Source: Verrucomicrobia bacterium UBA4286 (lineage in GTDB: Bacteria > Verrucomicrobiota > Kiritimatiellia > RFP12 > UBA1067). From it: a stretch of 24,002 nt of DNA. The stretch is from positions 1 through 24,002 of the forward strand of contig DGVK01000150.1 in NCBI GenBank assembly GCA_002395905.1, read 5' to 3'. The notes beneath the pieces are model-generated. The model ran no database searches. It had not been told where the DNA came from and saw only the letters and a program-made list of their open reading frames with translations. The translations under genes were made by a program, and so were the position numbers. This document shows, piece after piece, positions 1-8,868 of this stretch. The first letter of the stretch is position 1. The number at the start of each line of letters is the position of its first letter.

Positions 1-24
1 ACACACTCTCGCGCATTCCACTTT

Positions 25-52
25 CCCTTATCGCGAAAATCCAGGATAAGGG
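25..52. repeat. 8-bp inverted repeat downstream of the GH2 gene (possible weak terminator)
   Basis: CCCTTATC at 25-32 and GATAAGGG at 45-52 are perfect inverted arms separated by a 12-nt loop. The hairpin lies about 80 nt beyond the stop codon of the minus-strand glycosidase operon, so it could end that transcript. However, no run of T follows it on the minus strand, and only TGTTT follows on the plus strand. A transcript entering from the left edge could equally use it. The rest of 1-130 shows nothing recognisable. Confidence 0.3.
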
Positions 53-130
53 TGTTTGCAAGATTCAACATACGCGCATCACTGGGGCGCAGATGCCGGA
101 CTCTTTGCTGGGCCGATTGGCATTAACCGG

Positions 131-3055
131 CTATCGGGGAATTATGCGCAGACGGTCTATGCCGAGCGCCGGACCGGTCATGACGTTCACCTCAAGCTCC
201 AGGCGTCCGTCGAGGAAGTCTTCGCGCACGACCGGCAGCGCGACATATGTCTTCGCGTCCACCTCCTCGGTAAACGGGACCTCGAACACACGCCCCTCCA
301 GAAGTCCGCGCCCAGACGTAAGGCCTTCTTCCGGCTGGTGGAAGTCCACCCTAAGCTCGCCGGTAGTCGGCGGTATGCCGCGCATCTCCATCTTGAAGAC
401 GCGCCCGGTCCAGTTGGTCGTGATGTCGTAGATGGCGCATGAAAGGTCGACGGGCTTGACGACGTCGAACTCCTCTGCGAGCCATTCCTCCGATACGAGG
501 GGTGTTCCATTCGTCGGCGCACCCGAGAGATAGGCGCACACGCTGGCCCTGAGACGCCGCGCCTCGGGCGTGTCCGCCGCGAGGTCGTATCCGCACACGA
601 AAAGCCGCCCCTTGCCGACAAGAACCTCGAACATCGTCGCGGTGAAATCGGAGAAGTGGAAGTCGTTCACCGAAAGAGCGATCGGACGAAACCCGTCCGG
701 CAGGCCCTTGAGCGCATGAACCATCGCGCCCTGCGAAAGCGCATACCACTGCCAGTCGGTGAAGTCGTCGGTGACGAAGCCCGCGAGCGCGGGATGCTTA
801 ACGTCGAACCACGTGCCAAGCGCCGCCGCCGTCGTATTCGCGACCGGGAACCAGCGTGCGCTCCAGTAAACTGGCTTGAACTGCCCTTGCGCAGACTTGA
901 AGCTCGGACCGGAGTAGAGGACGGTCTTGCCGTCCGCTATCGCACCTTTCATCGTCGCAGGGTCCGACGTTTCGACGACACCCTCCGGCGCGGCGCAGCG
1001 CCCCTCTCTCGGATACACCCAGAAACTCCATTCGTTGCAGCCGAAGCGAAGCGTCTGGCGCGAGCGAACCATGTCGTCGGACAATAGACATTCGACAACC
1101 GCGACTGTCTTTACTTCGCCTGGCGGAATCGCCTCGGCAAGCGTTACCTCGCCACTCGTGCCGCCGAGTTCATACGGGAACGCCGCGCCGGCAGACAGGG
1201 CGCTTTCCGTCAGATTGCGTATCTGCAGCGTTGCACGGTACGTCTCGCCGACGACATAGGTGAAGCGCGAAAAACGGGCGAGATAGCACACCGGACCCCA
1301 CACGTTCGAGAACGGGGACATGCCCTTGAACCCCGTCTTGAGTTTGTAGAACGGATCGCGCCATCCGACAAGCGCCTCGGCCTGGCCTGTGTAGTCCTGG
1401 ACGTTCAGCAGCTGAAGCCCCGCGCACGACGGTGTGCGCAGGAAGCTCTCTACCTCCTCCTTGTAGATGAGGCGGTTCAGCTTCGCGGATGCCGCGTGGT
1501 ATTCGTTCTGGAACTTGAGCGCGTTCTTCCTGACGGCGGTGTCGCGGTGGCGCGTCAGATTCCACGGACGCATCACGCCCGTGAACGGCGAGAGCAGCTC
1601 GTCCCAGATCGGATACACCGGCCACTGCCCTATCTCGTGGGCAATCGTCGGAATCGTCGCGGCGGAATAGATGTCTTCGTAGTCCCAGTCGGTGTGCGGC
1701 ATGAGTTTTTCGCGCGCGAGCCCTTTGCCGGGCACGACATGCGAAAGCGAAAAATCGTCCGCCTCCGTGATGTCACGCGCGGACGACGCATAGCACAACG
1801 CGCGCGGGTCGTACTTCTTGTGCTCATCGACCCACCTACCCATCGTCTCGAAGTTCGAGCTGCCAAGTTCGTTGCCGATCGAAAGCGAGAAGAACGACGG
1901 TGAATTGCCGTATGCGTCGGCAATCGCCTTCATCTCGCGGCGGACGAATCCGTCCACCGGCTTTCCGTTGCCGACCTCGTCGCCGTCGCTCATCCACTTG
2001 TCCGTCCAGATTCCAACTTCGGGATGAAGAATTATCCCAAGTTCATCCGCCGCCTCAAACGCGGCCTCGGGCGGACACCACGTGTGGAATCTGACGGCGT
2101 TTATGCCGTCCTCGTCCTTCAGCGTCCTGAACACGCGCAACCACTCGCCCTTCTCCATCCACGGCACACCGTCCTTCGCGAAGTTCGCGTTCTCCACATT
2201 GCCGCGCGTGAAGATCGCGGCGCCATTCAGCGTAAGGAGGCGCCCTTTCGTGCCGACGGAGCGGAAGCCGAAGCGGATGCTGTGCTCAAAGCCGTCCTTC
2301 GCCGTAAGCCGCACTGTGTATAGCGCAGGATGGAACTCGTTCCAGTACTCTGGCTCCTCGGCGAGCGAGACGACGATTCTGTCGCCGCGGCGCTCCCAGC
2401 CGGATGTCTTAAGCCCCTCTACCTCCACGGCGGCGACGTCTGCCTGCGTCTCCACCTCCAGTTTTCCGCCGGACGGCGCCGACGCGAACACGCGCGCCGC
2501 GCGGAGCGGATGGGCCCTGCGAAGTTCGACGCGTCCGAGGACTCCGTTCCACACGGCCTGCATGTTCGGCCCGTATGCGTGAGACTGCCGCGAGAAGTTG
2601 TATCGGCACGAGTTGTCGATTACAAGCTTTACCTCATGCCTGCCAGGCGACAGCCGTTCCTTCGGCACTTGATAGATATGCGGCGTTGCGAGCGAATCGC
2701 AACTCCCAAGGCTTGCTTCGTCCCAGAACGCCTCGCTCGCCCACATGACGCGCTCGAGAAACAACTCCATCGGGCGCTCGCAGTCCGCCGCCGACAGCTC
2801 GACGGAACGGGCCCACGTCGCCTTGCCGACATACTGCCATTCCTGCACAAGCGCCTCGGACTGCGGCAAGTCCATCGTCGTCTCGAAGTCGTGTACAGTC
2901 CAGCGCTTTCCCAAGTGCGCCTCCGCCAGAGTCCCCGGCAACTTCGCCTCGCCGGCGATTCCGTCGCCCTCGACATGCCACGTCCCGGAGAGCGTCACAT
3001 CCGCACCCGCCGAAAGAATGAGCGCAGCCGCCCATAGAACAACCACCGTTCTCAT
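131..3055 (-). CDS. Secreted glycoside hydrolase family 2-type enzyme
   Basis: A 974-residue protein with a Sec-type signal peptide (residues 1 to about 20, hydrophobic VVVLWAAALILSAG). A jelly-roll sugar-binding domain (about 25-170) and an Ig-like domain (about 175-265) precede a TIM barrel. SIGNELG supplies the acid/base E396, and AHEIGQW supplies the likely nucleophile E474; this is the GH2 two-glutamate layout. A C-terminal half of about 400 residues contains a beta domain and a stretch resembling a glutamine-amidotransferase-like fold. GH2 members include beta-galactosidases, glucuronidases and mannosidases, and I cannot assign the specificity. The start at 3055 is chosen because its ATG overlaps the TGA of the preceding metallophosphoesterase gene (ATGA) and begins the signal peptide; an in-frame extension to 3160 would add 35 unlikely residues. 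It is the last gene of the operon, with its stop TAG at 131-133. Confidence 0.88.
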   Translation of the reverse strand: MRTVVVLWAAALILSAGADVTLSGTWHVEGDGIAGEAKLPGTLAEAHLGKRWTVHDFETTMDLPQSEALVQEWQYVGKATWARSVELSAADCERPMELFLERVMWASEAFWDEASLGSCDSLATPHIYQVPKERLSPGRHEVKLVIDNSCRYNFSRQSHAYGPNMQAVWNGVLGRVELRRAHPLRAARVFASAPSGGKLEVETQADVAAVEVEGLKTSGWERRGDRIVVSLAEEPEYWNEFHPALYTVRLTAKDGFEHSIRFGFRSVGTKGRLLTLNGAAIFTRGNVENANFAKDGVPWMEKGEWLRVFRTLKDEDGINAVRFHTWCPPEAAFEAADELGIILHPEVGIWTDKWMSDGDEVGNGKPVDGFVRREMKAIADAYGNSPSFFSLSIGNELGSSNFETMGRWVDEHKKYDPRALCYASSARDITEADDFSLSHVVPGKGLAREKLMPHTDWDYEDIYSAATIPTIAHEIGQWPVYPIWDELLSPFTGVMRPWNLTRHRDTAVRKNALKFQNEYHAASAKLNRLIYKEEVESFLRTPSCAGLQLLNVQDYTGQAEALVGWRDPFYKLKTGFKGMSPFSNVWGPVCYLARFSRFTYVVGETYRATLQIRNLTESALSAGAAFPYELGGTSGEVTLAEAIPPGEVKTVAVVECLLSDDMVRSRQTLRFGCNEWSFWVYPREGRCAAPEGVVETSDPATMKGAIADGKTVLYSGPSFKSAQGQFKPVYWSARWFPVANTTAAALGTWFDVKHPALAGFVTDDFTDWQWYALSQGAMVHALKGLPDGFRPIALSVNDFHFSDFTATMFEVLVGKGRLFVCGYDLAADTPEARRLRASVCAYLSGAPTNGTPLVSEEWLAEEFDVVKPVDLSCAIYDITTNWTGRVFKMEMRGIPPTTGELRVDFHQPEEGLTSGRGLLEGRVFEVPFTEEVDAKTYVALPVVREDFLDGRLELEVNVMTGPALGIDRLRIIPR

Positions 3056-4014
3056 TTGAAGACTATCTCGTATGCTTCGCCCTTGAAGTTGCCGCCGACT
3101 ATATATTGCGTCGCCGTGTCCGAAAAGCGGTCGCTGAACGCCGAATGCATGTGCCCGCACAGAATCGCCTTGAGTGTCCGCTGCTCCTTAAGGAACGCCA
3201 TCAGCTCCAACGTCGGCGGGCGCGGGACGTTGTAGTCAATCTGGTTCGCCCTGTACTTCGAGCGCACAATCTCGGCAGGGACGCCGGTTATATCCGCCGT
3301 GCCCGCTCTTTCGCCACAGCCGAGCGTCACGAACGACCACTCGAACGTGGCCGGCGTGTAGAACGGAACGTGCATCATCAGCACGACGGGAAGACCTTTC
3401 GCGAACTCGTCCTTTACGCGGCGGCAGACATCCGCCGAGATGTTGTTGTTCGCATCGTCGAACGCAACGAAGTTGACGCCGTTCACCACGCGCGAAGCGA
3501 CCTGCACATCGTTCGCAAAGGCTTTCTGAGCGCGCGAGCGTATCTCGTCGCGTGTCTTGCCTCCCTTCGGATTCCAGTATTCGTGGTTGCCGATTGCGAA
3601 GTGGAAGTCCGCCATCTTGCCGAGCGTGCGACCGGATATGGCGTAGTTCGCCTCGCTTTCGTAGTCCACGAGATCGCCCGTGTGCAGCATCAGCAGACTG
3701 TTGCGCCGCGCGTAGTCAACGGACGCCTGGAAGTTCACGAGCGACTGCGGGAACACCGGTACGCGGTTCTTGAACGCGCGCTTCGCCCCTTCGCTCACCT
3801 GCTCCGCCGCACTCATGAAGTTGAGGTGGGAGTCGGAGAAGTGAAGCGCACGGAACGGCTTCTTCGCGCCGACGTCGATTTCAAGCGGCGTCGGGCTGAA
3901 GTCGCTTGGGCGTTCGTAGCCCTCGGGAAGCGCGGCGAACGCCGCGCGTTTGGCCATGTACGCCGCGAACGACGAAAAACCAAGTCCAACGAATGTGCGC
4001 CTGTCGAGGTTCAT
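3052..4014 (-). CDS. Calcineurin-like metallophosphoesterase, Tat/Sec-exported
   Basis: A 320-residue protein with the complete dinuclear metallophosphoesterase motif set: D61-x-H63 (DSHL), GD with D114 (TGDLVD), N143-H144 (GNHEYW), H215 (MMHVPF) and H288-x-H290 (GHMH). The N-terminus begins MNLDRRTFVGLG, a twin-arginine-like signal followed by a hydrophobic stretch, so the enzyme probably acts outside the cytoplasm. The family removes phosphate from monoesters, diesters or nucleotides; the substrate is unknown. The start at 4014 lies 13 nt after the stop of the GH39-like gene, with AGGG a short distance upstream. An alternative ATG at 4035 would overlap that gene and displace the twin arginines. 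The 3' end overlaps the GH2 start by 4 nt (ATGA), which suggests translational coupling. Its position between two glycosidases points to a glycan-related role, which is inference. Confidence 0.87.
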   Translation of the reverse strand: MNLDRRTFVGLGFSSFAAYMAKRAAFAALPEGYERPSDFSPTPLEIDVGAKKPFRALHFSDSHLNFMSAAEQVSEGAKRAFKNRVPVFPQSLVNFQASVDYARRNSLLMLHTGDLVDYESEANYAISGRTLGKMADFHFAIGNHEYWNPKGGKTRDEIRSRAQKAFANDVQVASRVVNGVNFVAFDDANNNISADVCRRVKDEFAKGLPVVLMMHVPFYTPATFEWSFVTLGCGERAGTADITGVPAEIVRSKYRANQIDYNVPRPPTLELMAFLKEQRTLKAILCGHMHSAFSDRFSDTATQYIVGGNFKGEAYEIVFK

Positions 4015-4027
4015 GCTAACCACCCTA

Positions 4028-5569
4028 CTAGTCAAGTTCTATCAGCGCAAACGAATCCGGCATGAGCGAAAACCTCGCGGAACCGTCCAGCTGCAGGATC
4101 AGCGGCACTTCAGTATAGGTGCGAATGGCATCTGTGATGTGGCAACGCGCCTTGGCAAGCGAACGGCCTGGAACACGCAGGACGACAGCACCAGTGTCCG
4201 TCACGTCGTTGCTTGCCGCATACCGCACCACAAGCACCGCCAGGGAGCCGTCCTCGCCCTTTGCCGCGACGGCGCGGAACTGGCCGTCGGCGATCTCCTG
4301 CGTCTCGGCGGGGAAGACGACGCCCGTCGCCGCGTCCGATTTTACGCCGCGCCCTTCCTTGACAGAGGCGAAGACCTGTCTGCCGCGATCCACAAGCTTC
4401 GACCACGCATAGAACGGATAGTACCCTTTTTTCGGCCACAGCGTCGTGCCGTCGAACATAGCGTTCATCACCGAGCCGACTTTCGAATCGTAGTACATGA
4501 GCATGTCGAGCGGCGCGTACTGGCAGTCCACCATGGCCGCTGCGATGAACGCCGCGCCCTTCTGGTTGAAGCGGCCCGATTCCACCTCAAGCGTGTACAC
4601 GAAGTCGTCCACCCACCCTTTCACGTAGTTCCACTCGTTCAGTATCGACTCCGCCTTGGCGAACCCGGTATCGTCCATCATCTTGCGGATGCGCACCGCC
4701 TTTTCCGCAAGCCGTCTCGAATCGGTCGCGTAGACATGCCAGGAGAAGAAGTCGAGCGGCACGCTGCGGTCGCGGCAGTAGGCGAGGAACCGAGCGCCCC
4801 AATCCTCGCGCCCGCAGAGAGCCGGGCCGCCGATCTTGAGGTTCGGGAATTTTCCCTTGAGGTGCTTCGCCGCCGTCTCGTAGAACTCGAAGAAGTTCGT
4901 CACAGTGCCGCCCCAGCAACGCGGGTTCCTGGGCAGTTCGCCGTCCGACGGATCAAGGTCCGCCTCGTTCCATATCTCCCAATAGGCGATGTTGAACTGG
5001 TTGGACCATGCGACGTTGACGGTGGTGTACGCGTCATCAGTCCCCCATCCCCAGCCTTCGTTGTAGTGGCGTATCACATGTTCGCAGATGCGCGCCCACT
5101 TCTCGAAGTCCTTCGGCGGCAGCACGCCGTACTTCTTCGGGCCGTGCTCGATGGTCTGCCCGAGGCGGAAGAACACCTCCGTCCCGGCGCGGCGTATGTT
5201 GTCGAGGTAATGGTCGGTGAAGACGAAGTCGTAGTTTTTCGGATCGTTCTCGTCCGCGTCGAAATCCGGGAACAGCGCGTTTATGTCGCACGTGTGCGCT
5301 CCGCCGGACACGCAGTTGATGGAATCGTGCGTCCGCGCGAACGGAATACGCGCGGCGCGGTATTCCTCGAAGTTACCGCACTTCTGGTCGCCGCCGGGCT
5401 TGTTGACGCTCGGCCCGTTGTTCACCGCGTGCATCGGCTTCACCGGCCCAAGCACCGTGCCCAAATCGACCGAAACCTCCGCCGTGGCCATCGGTTCTGC
5501 GGCGTACAGCACACCGGCCGAAAGCACGGCAGAGCAGATTGACAACGCAATATTATTTTTCATCGTCAT
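4028..5569 (-). CDS. Secreted GH39-like (clan GH-A) glycosidase
   Basis: A 513-residue protein with a signal peptide (hydrophobic IALSICSAVLSAGVLYAA). The barrel resembles the family of beta-xylosidases and alpha-L-iduronidases (GH39). EIWNEADL carries the candidate acid/base E202 and SILNEWNY the candidate nucleophile E312, each preceded by Asn as in clan GH-A. The segment FARTHDS near residue 70 and the C-terminal beta-sandwich (about residues 400-513) also fit this architecture. Specificity is not assignable. Two ATGs lie 6 nt apart (5569 and 5563); neither has a clear ribosome-binding site, so the start is uncertain by two residues. It follows the large multidomain gene by 20 nt and precedes the metallophosphoesterase by 13 nt, so it is very likely cotranscribed with both. 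Confidence 0.8.
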   Translation of the reverse strand: MTMKNNIALSICSAVLSAGVLYAAEPMATAEVSVDLGTVLGPVKPMHAVNNGPSVNKPGGDQKCGNFEEYRAARIPFARTHDSINCVSGGAHTCDINALFPDFDADENDPKNYDFVFTDHYLDNIRRAGTEVFFRLGQTIEHGPKKYGVLPPKDFEKWARICEHVIRHYNEGWGWGTDDAYTTVNVAWSNQFNIAYWEIWNEADLDPSDGELPRNPRCWGGTVTNFFEFYETAAKHLKGKFPNLKIGGPALCGREDWGARFLAYCRDRSVPLDFFSWHVYATDSRRLAEKAVRIRKMMDDTGFAKAESILNEWNYVKGWVDDFVYTLEVESGRFNQKGAAFIAAAMVDCQYAPLDMLMYYDSKVGSVMNAMFDGTTLWPKKGYYPFYAWSKLVDRGRQVFASVKEGRGVKSDAATGVVFPAETQEIADGQFRAVAAKGEDGSLAVLVVRYAASNDVTDTGAVVLRVPGRSLAKARCHITDAIRTYTEVPLILQLDGSARFSLMPDSFALIELD

Positions 5570-5589
5570 GGAATTTTGCAGGGCAACTG

Positions 5590-8500
5590 TCAGCGTAAAA
5601 ATATGACCATGCCCTTCGGCGTGTGGAGGCGTACATCCGAGAACCGCCAGAGGTAGTATGGAACTGCCGTGGAGCCGCCGTCGCCTTCGCCCCATGCCGC
5701 AAGTCCCACATAGGCTGTATCGCCATATTCGCCGTTCACGTCCTCGTATTCGTAGTGTGTCACCCATTTCTCGCCCGTCGCCGCATTCTTGTAGTCGCAC
5801 GTGAACACATTGCCCTTGCGGCGCAGGCGCACCCATGTCGGAGCCACAGGATAGGAACCGAGCGGAGCGCCGGAGACCTTGTCCTGCTCGCGCACGTATG
5901 CTCCCGTACCGGTGGTTTTCTGCATCCCGACGAGATAGAAATTGCTGCTTGAAGAAACATCTGTGCGCTTTACGCCGTAGGCGTGCATCATGGCCGAGGC
6001 GTCCAGCGAACTGCGCACCATGATTCCCGCCTTGCGTCCGTACCATTTGCCGTCTATCGGGAGTGACTCTATCCTCGCCGTCATGGTGAAGTCACCTTTC
6101 ATCTCCTGCCACATGAAACCATAGCCGACAGTTCCCCACGACAGATCACGCCCGCTGTGAGCCACGTCGAAAGAGCCGTCGGCGTTAGCCTTGACATCGC
6201 CAAGCCAAGTTGAACCGGCAGAAACATCGAACGAACGGGCGTTCACCCAACCCTCCGGCAGGGCCTTTGGCGGGACCGGGAGAAGCTGCGTTGCCGGAAT
6301 GACCTCGTGCGTGACGCAGCCACTCCAAAGGATGCGGCAATGGCCAGCGCCGTCCTTGTGGAACCACTTGACAGTGATGTCATGCTCGCCGGCCGTCAGG
6401 CTTGCCGCGCCGCTCTGGACATCCTTGTACAGCACCGGATTGCCGTCGATCCAGAGATACGCCACGCCAGACGCCTGTGCATCGAACGTGAAGTCGCCCG
6501 AGCAAGGCGCAATCAGCTTGCCCGACCAGCGAGCGAGAAGGTTCTCGGTTTCGTCGCCGACCGATGCGTTGGCAATGTCGATCATCGCATTCGTCGTGAC
6601 GAGCGCCAGCGTCTCGCCGCCTGTCGTGGTCACATAGTTCGTCCACCATTCGCCGTGAAGCCCGATGCCGTTGCCGGCGAGGTACGGAATGACTTCACGT
6701 TCCGCCGAATAGGCCATGCTCGCACCGTTGACGGTCGTCACGCGATAGGTGTAGCGTGTCCCGTCGCACGTCACGTTGCTGTCCGTCCATGTCGCCGTAG
6801 CGGCGGGGAGACCGCTCGCAACGGACGTCCACGCCCCGTCGCCGGTCTTGCGCTCAATCGTGTATGTACCATATTTGGCAGGAGTCCACGACAACGTGAC
6901 CGACGGCGTCGTGCCGCATGTCGCCGTGATGTCCGTCACCCCCTGCGCAACCGCAGCGACTTCGGCCTCCGTCCATCCGTAGAACTGGAGTTCGGATACG
7001 TTGTTGTTCCAGCCGTTTTTGTCGGGGTTGTGGCAGAAGAGGTAACGATAGGCCGTGTCCGTGTCGCGACTCGCGCGCTCCATCCACGATGCGGTGTAAT
7101 CGCCCGCAACGCCACTGATAGGCTCGGTAAGGACGTCGAAGTTGCCGTCGAGATTCCAGTCTGAGTTGTTTGAGCCGGAGAGAACGACACCATTGCAGTT
7201 GCCGTTGTTGTTGCGCGGGAAAAAGCGCATGAGGGCGAGATGCGCCGGTTCGCCAAGATCTACGCCGATGCAGGTGCGCGGAGTCACGGCCTTTATGTCG
7301 GCGTGGTCTGCATTTGAGGAACTTGTGTGGACAGCGTTGTTGAACGCCTTCATGCAGCTCTCTTCAATCGAGCTTCCCGTCCAATAATTCGGCCCGCCCT
7401 TGTAGATGAGGCTTACACCGGAACGAAACTGCGTCATGCTGACTTCCGGATCGCGCTCCAACAGGCGCCAACGGATGATCGATGCCGTCACGTCGTTCGT
7501 CAGGGAGACGTTCGCTCCGTCTATGGAATAGTTCGCCGCGACGCGATAGTAGGACATGACACCGGCCGGCGCTGTCGTATCCTCGTAACTGGAACCTGTT
7601 GCGCGCGCGATTTCCGACCATGGGCCGTTGGGACCAGCCGAACGCAGAATGGAGGTGGTGGAAGATCCCACGCCCCTGCTCCAGCTGAGCGCGTTTGCAA
7701 CGACAGGGTATGCGCCGCGCGTCACAACGAGATTGGCAGGCGGCTGGATGTTGTCTGCGAGATATCCGGCGAACGAATCGGCGTCAACGCCATAGAACTC
7801 AAGTTCGGCTACGCTGCCGGCGAAAGTGTTTTCGGAGCCGACCTGCCTCTGGATTATGCGGTAATACCGGAAGGGCGCGGACACATCCGGCACGACCTCG
7901 ATCCATCTCTGGTTCTGGTACCAGTCGTCGGGGACGCTTTCGCTGAAGCGGTGCAGAACGACCGCGTCGGAGAAGTCGCTCTCGTTCGCGCCTTCGATGA
8001 CGGCGGCCTTGAGACGCGCTGGGGTTTCTGGGGTGTCGCGCCCATAGACGCGGATGCGCGTAACCACACAGGGCCGCACAAGGCCATACCCTACGTAAGT
8101 GTCACATGCGGCGCTCTTCGGGTCGTAGTAGGTGCCCAGATTGCCGTCAAAGACCTTGTCGGCCTCGCGTCCGGTGGCCCAAACGGCCGTCCCGTCGGAA
8201 AACACGGCAGTCGTGCCGTTTGCGTCCTCGATGGCGTTTGCGCGCAGGTTCACCTCCTCCGTCACGGTTCCCGTCCCGGCATTGGCGTAGAACTTGTCGT
8301 TGACGCGGTCGTAGAGGCCACATGCGCCGTCCTTCTTGGCGGGCACGAAGTCGCGCACGAGCTGACCGCCGTCCTCGATCTTGAACGATCTCAGCGTACA
8401 ATCCTTGAGATACTGCCTGCCGGGAACCTCCATTTGCGTATCGTTCGCCGAGAAGTCGAAGTCTTCCGCCGTCTGCAACGTCGTGCCGTTGACCACCAGC

Positions 8501-8838
8501 GTTTTTCCGCAGTCGATCTGCAGACGCTGCCACACCGAATAGACGCCAACGCTTTGACCATATTTTGCAGTCCCGTACCGATACCAGAACTTGCCGTATC
8601 CGCAGTTGAGGATCCAGCATCCGGCGACACGCTGTTTCACCGCGAACAGGTCGAAGTCTGCCGTAGTCTCCAGGCTAACGTCGGCAATGATGCGCGGATT
8701 GTCCGTGACGATGCAGCCCGTATTGAAATAAGCGCCCTGCGGTATGTGAATCGCCTCCAGAATGCGGTCATAGTCGTACGCCAGGGCCGATCCAGCGAGC
8801 ACAGCTGTTGCCAGCACAGCCACAATGATACGTTTCAT
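5590..8838 (-). CDS. Large secreted multidomain carbohydrate-binding-type protein (LamG/discoidin/Fn3/PA14/concanavalin-like)
   Basis: A 1082-residue protein with a clear signal peptide (MKRIIVAVLATAVLAGSALA). Visible modules in order: a LamG-like N-terminal domain (about 25-195) ending in the signature RDFVPAKKDGACGLYD; a discoidin (F5/8 type C)-like domain (about 199-355); an Fn3-like domain (about 366-455); a second discoidin-like domain (about 458-625); a second Fn3-like domain (about 636-720); a PA14-like domain (about 729-855, with WSGKLIAPCSGDFTF and LWIDG); and a concanavalin-like DUF1349-type domain (about 866-1078). No catalytic motif, sortase motif or PEP-CTERM tail was found. The module types suggest binding of glycans or cell surfaces, which is inference. 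AAGGA lies 9 nt upstream of the ATG at 8838. The gene is 30 nt after the preceding glycosidase stop and 20 nt before the GH39-like gene. Domain borders are read by eye. Confidence 0.75.
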   Translation of the reverse strand: MKRIIVAVLATAVLAGSALAYDYDRILEAIHIPQGAYFNTGCIVTDNPRIIADVSLETTADFDLFAVKQRVAGCWILNCGYGKFWYRYGTAKYGQSVGVYSVWQRLQIDCGKTLVVNGTTLQTAEDFDFSANDTQMEVPGRQYLKDCTLRSFKIEDGGQLVRDFVPAKKDGACGLYDRVNDKFYANAGTGTVTEEVNLRANAIEDANGTTAVFSDGTAVWATGREADKVFDGNLGTYYDPKSAACDTYVGYGLVRPCVVTRIRVYGRDTPETPARLKAAVIEGANESDFSDAVVLHRFSESVPDDWYQNQRWIEVVPDVSAPFRYYRIIQRQVGSENTFAGSVAELEFYGVDADSFAGYLADNIQPPANLVVTRGAYPVVANALSWSRGVGSSTTSILRSAGPNGPWSEIARATGSSYEDTTAPAGVMSYYRVAANYSIDGANVSLTNDVTASIIRWRLLERDPEVSMTQFRSGVSLIYKGGPNYWTGSSIEESCMKAFNNAVHTSSSNADHADIKAVTPRTCIGVDLGEPAHLALMRFFPRNNNGNCNGVVLSGSNNSDWNLDGNFDVLTEPISGVAGDYTASWMERASRDTDTAYRYLFCHNPDKNGWNNNVSELQFYGWTEAEVAAVAQGVTDITATCGTTPSVTLSWTPAKYGTYTIERKTGDGAWTSVASGLPAATATWTDSNVTCDGTRYTYRVTTVNGASMAYSAEREVIPYLAGNGIGLHGEWWTNYVTTTGGETLALVTTNAMIDIANASVGDETENLLARWSGKLIAPCSGDFTFDAQASGVAYLWIDGNPVLYKDVQSGAASLTAGEHDITVKWFHKDGAGHCRILWSGCVTHEVIPATQLLPVPPKALPEGWVNARSFDVSAGSTWLGDVKANADGSFDVAHSGRDLSWGTVGYGFMWQEMKGDFTMTARIESLPIDGKWYGRKAGIMVRSSLDASAMMHAYGVKRTDVSSSSNFYLVGMQKTTGTGAYVREQDKVSGAPLGSYPVAPTWVRLRRKGNVFTCDYKNAATGEKWVTHYEYEDVNGEYGDTAYVGLAAWGEGDGGSTAVPYYLWRFSDVRLHTPKGMVIFLR

Positions 8839-8868
8839 GGTTGTCGTTCCTTTCGGTTGGTTTCCTTT

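Noticed and set aside
3056..3160. N-terminal extension of the GH2 gene
   Set aside because: It would place 35 charged residues before an evident signal peptide and run into the phosphoesterase gene; the ATGA junction at 3052-3055 is a better start.
3950..5542. A 530-residue open frame on the plus strand, and similar long antisense frames at 3106-4065 and 7327-8910
   Set aside because: These are antisense to genes with clear motifs and signal peptides and show no domain of their own.
5590..8838. A PEP-CTERM, LPXTG or type IX sorting tail on the large secreted protein
   Set aside because: The C-terminus ends in a short hydrophobic MVIFLR without any of these motifs.
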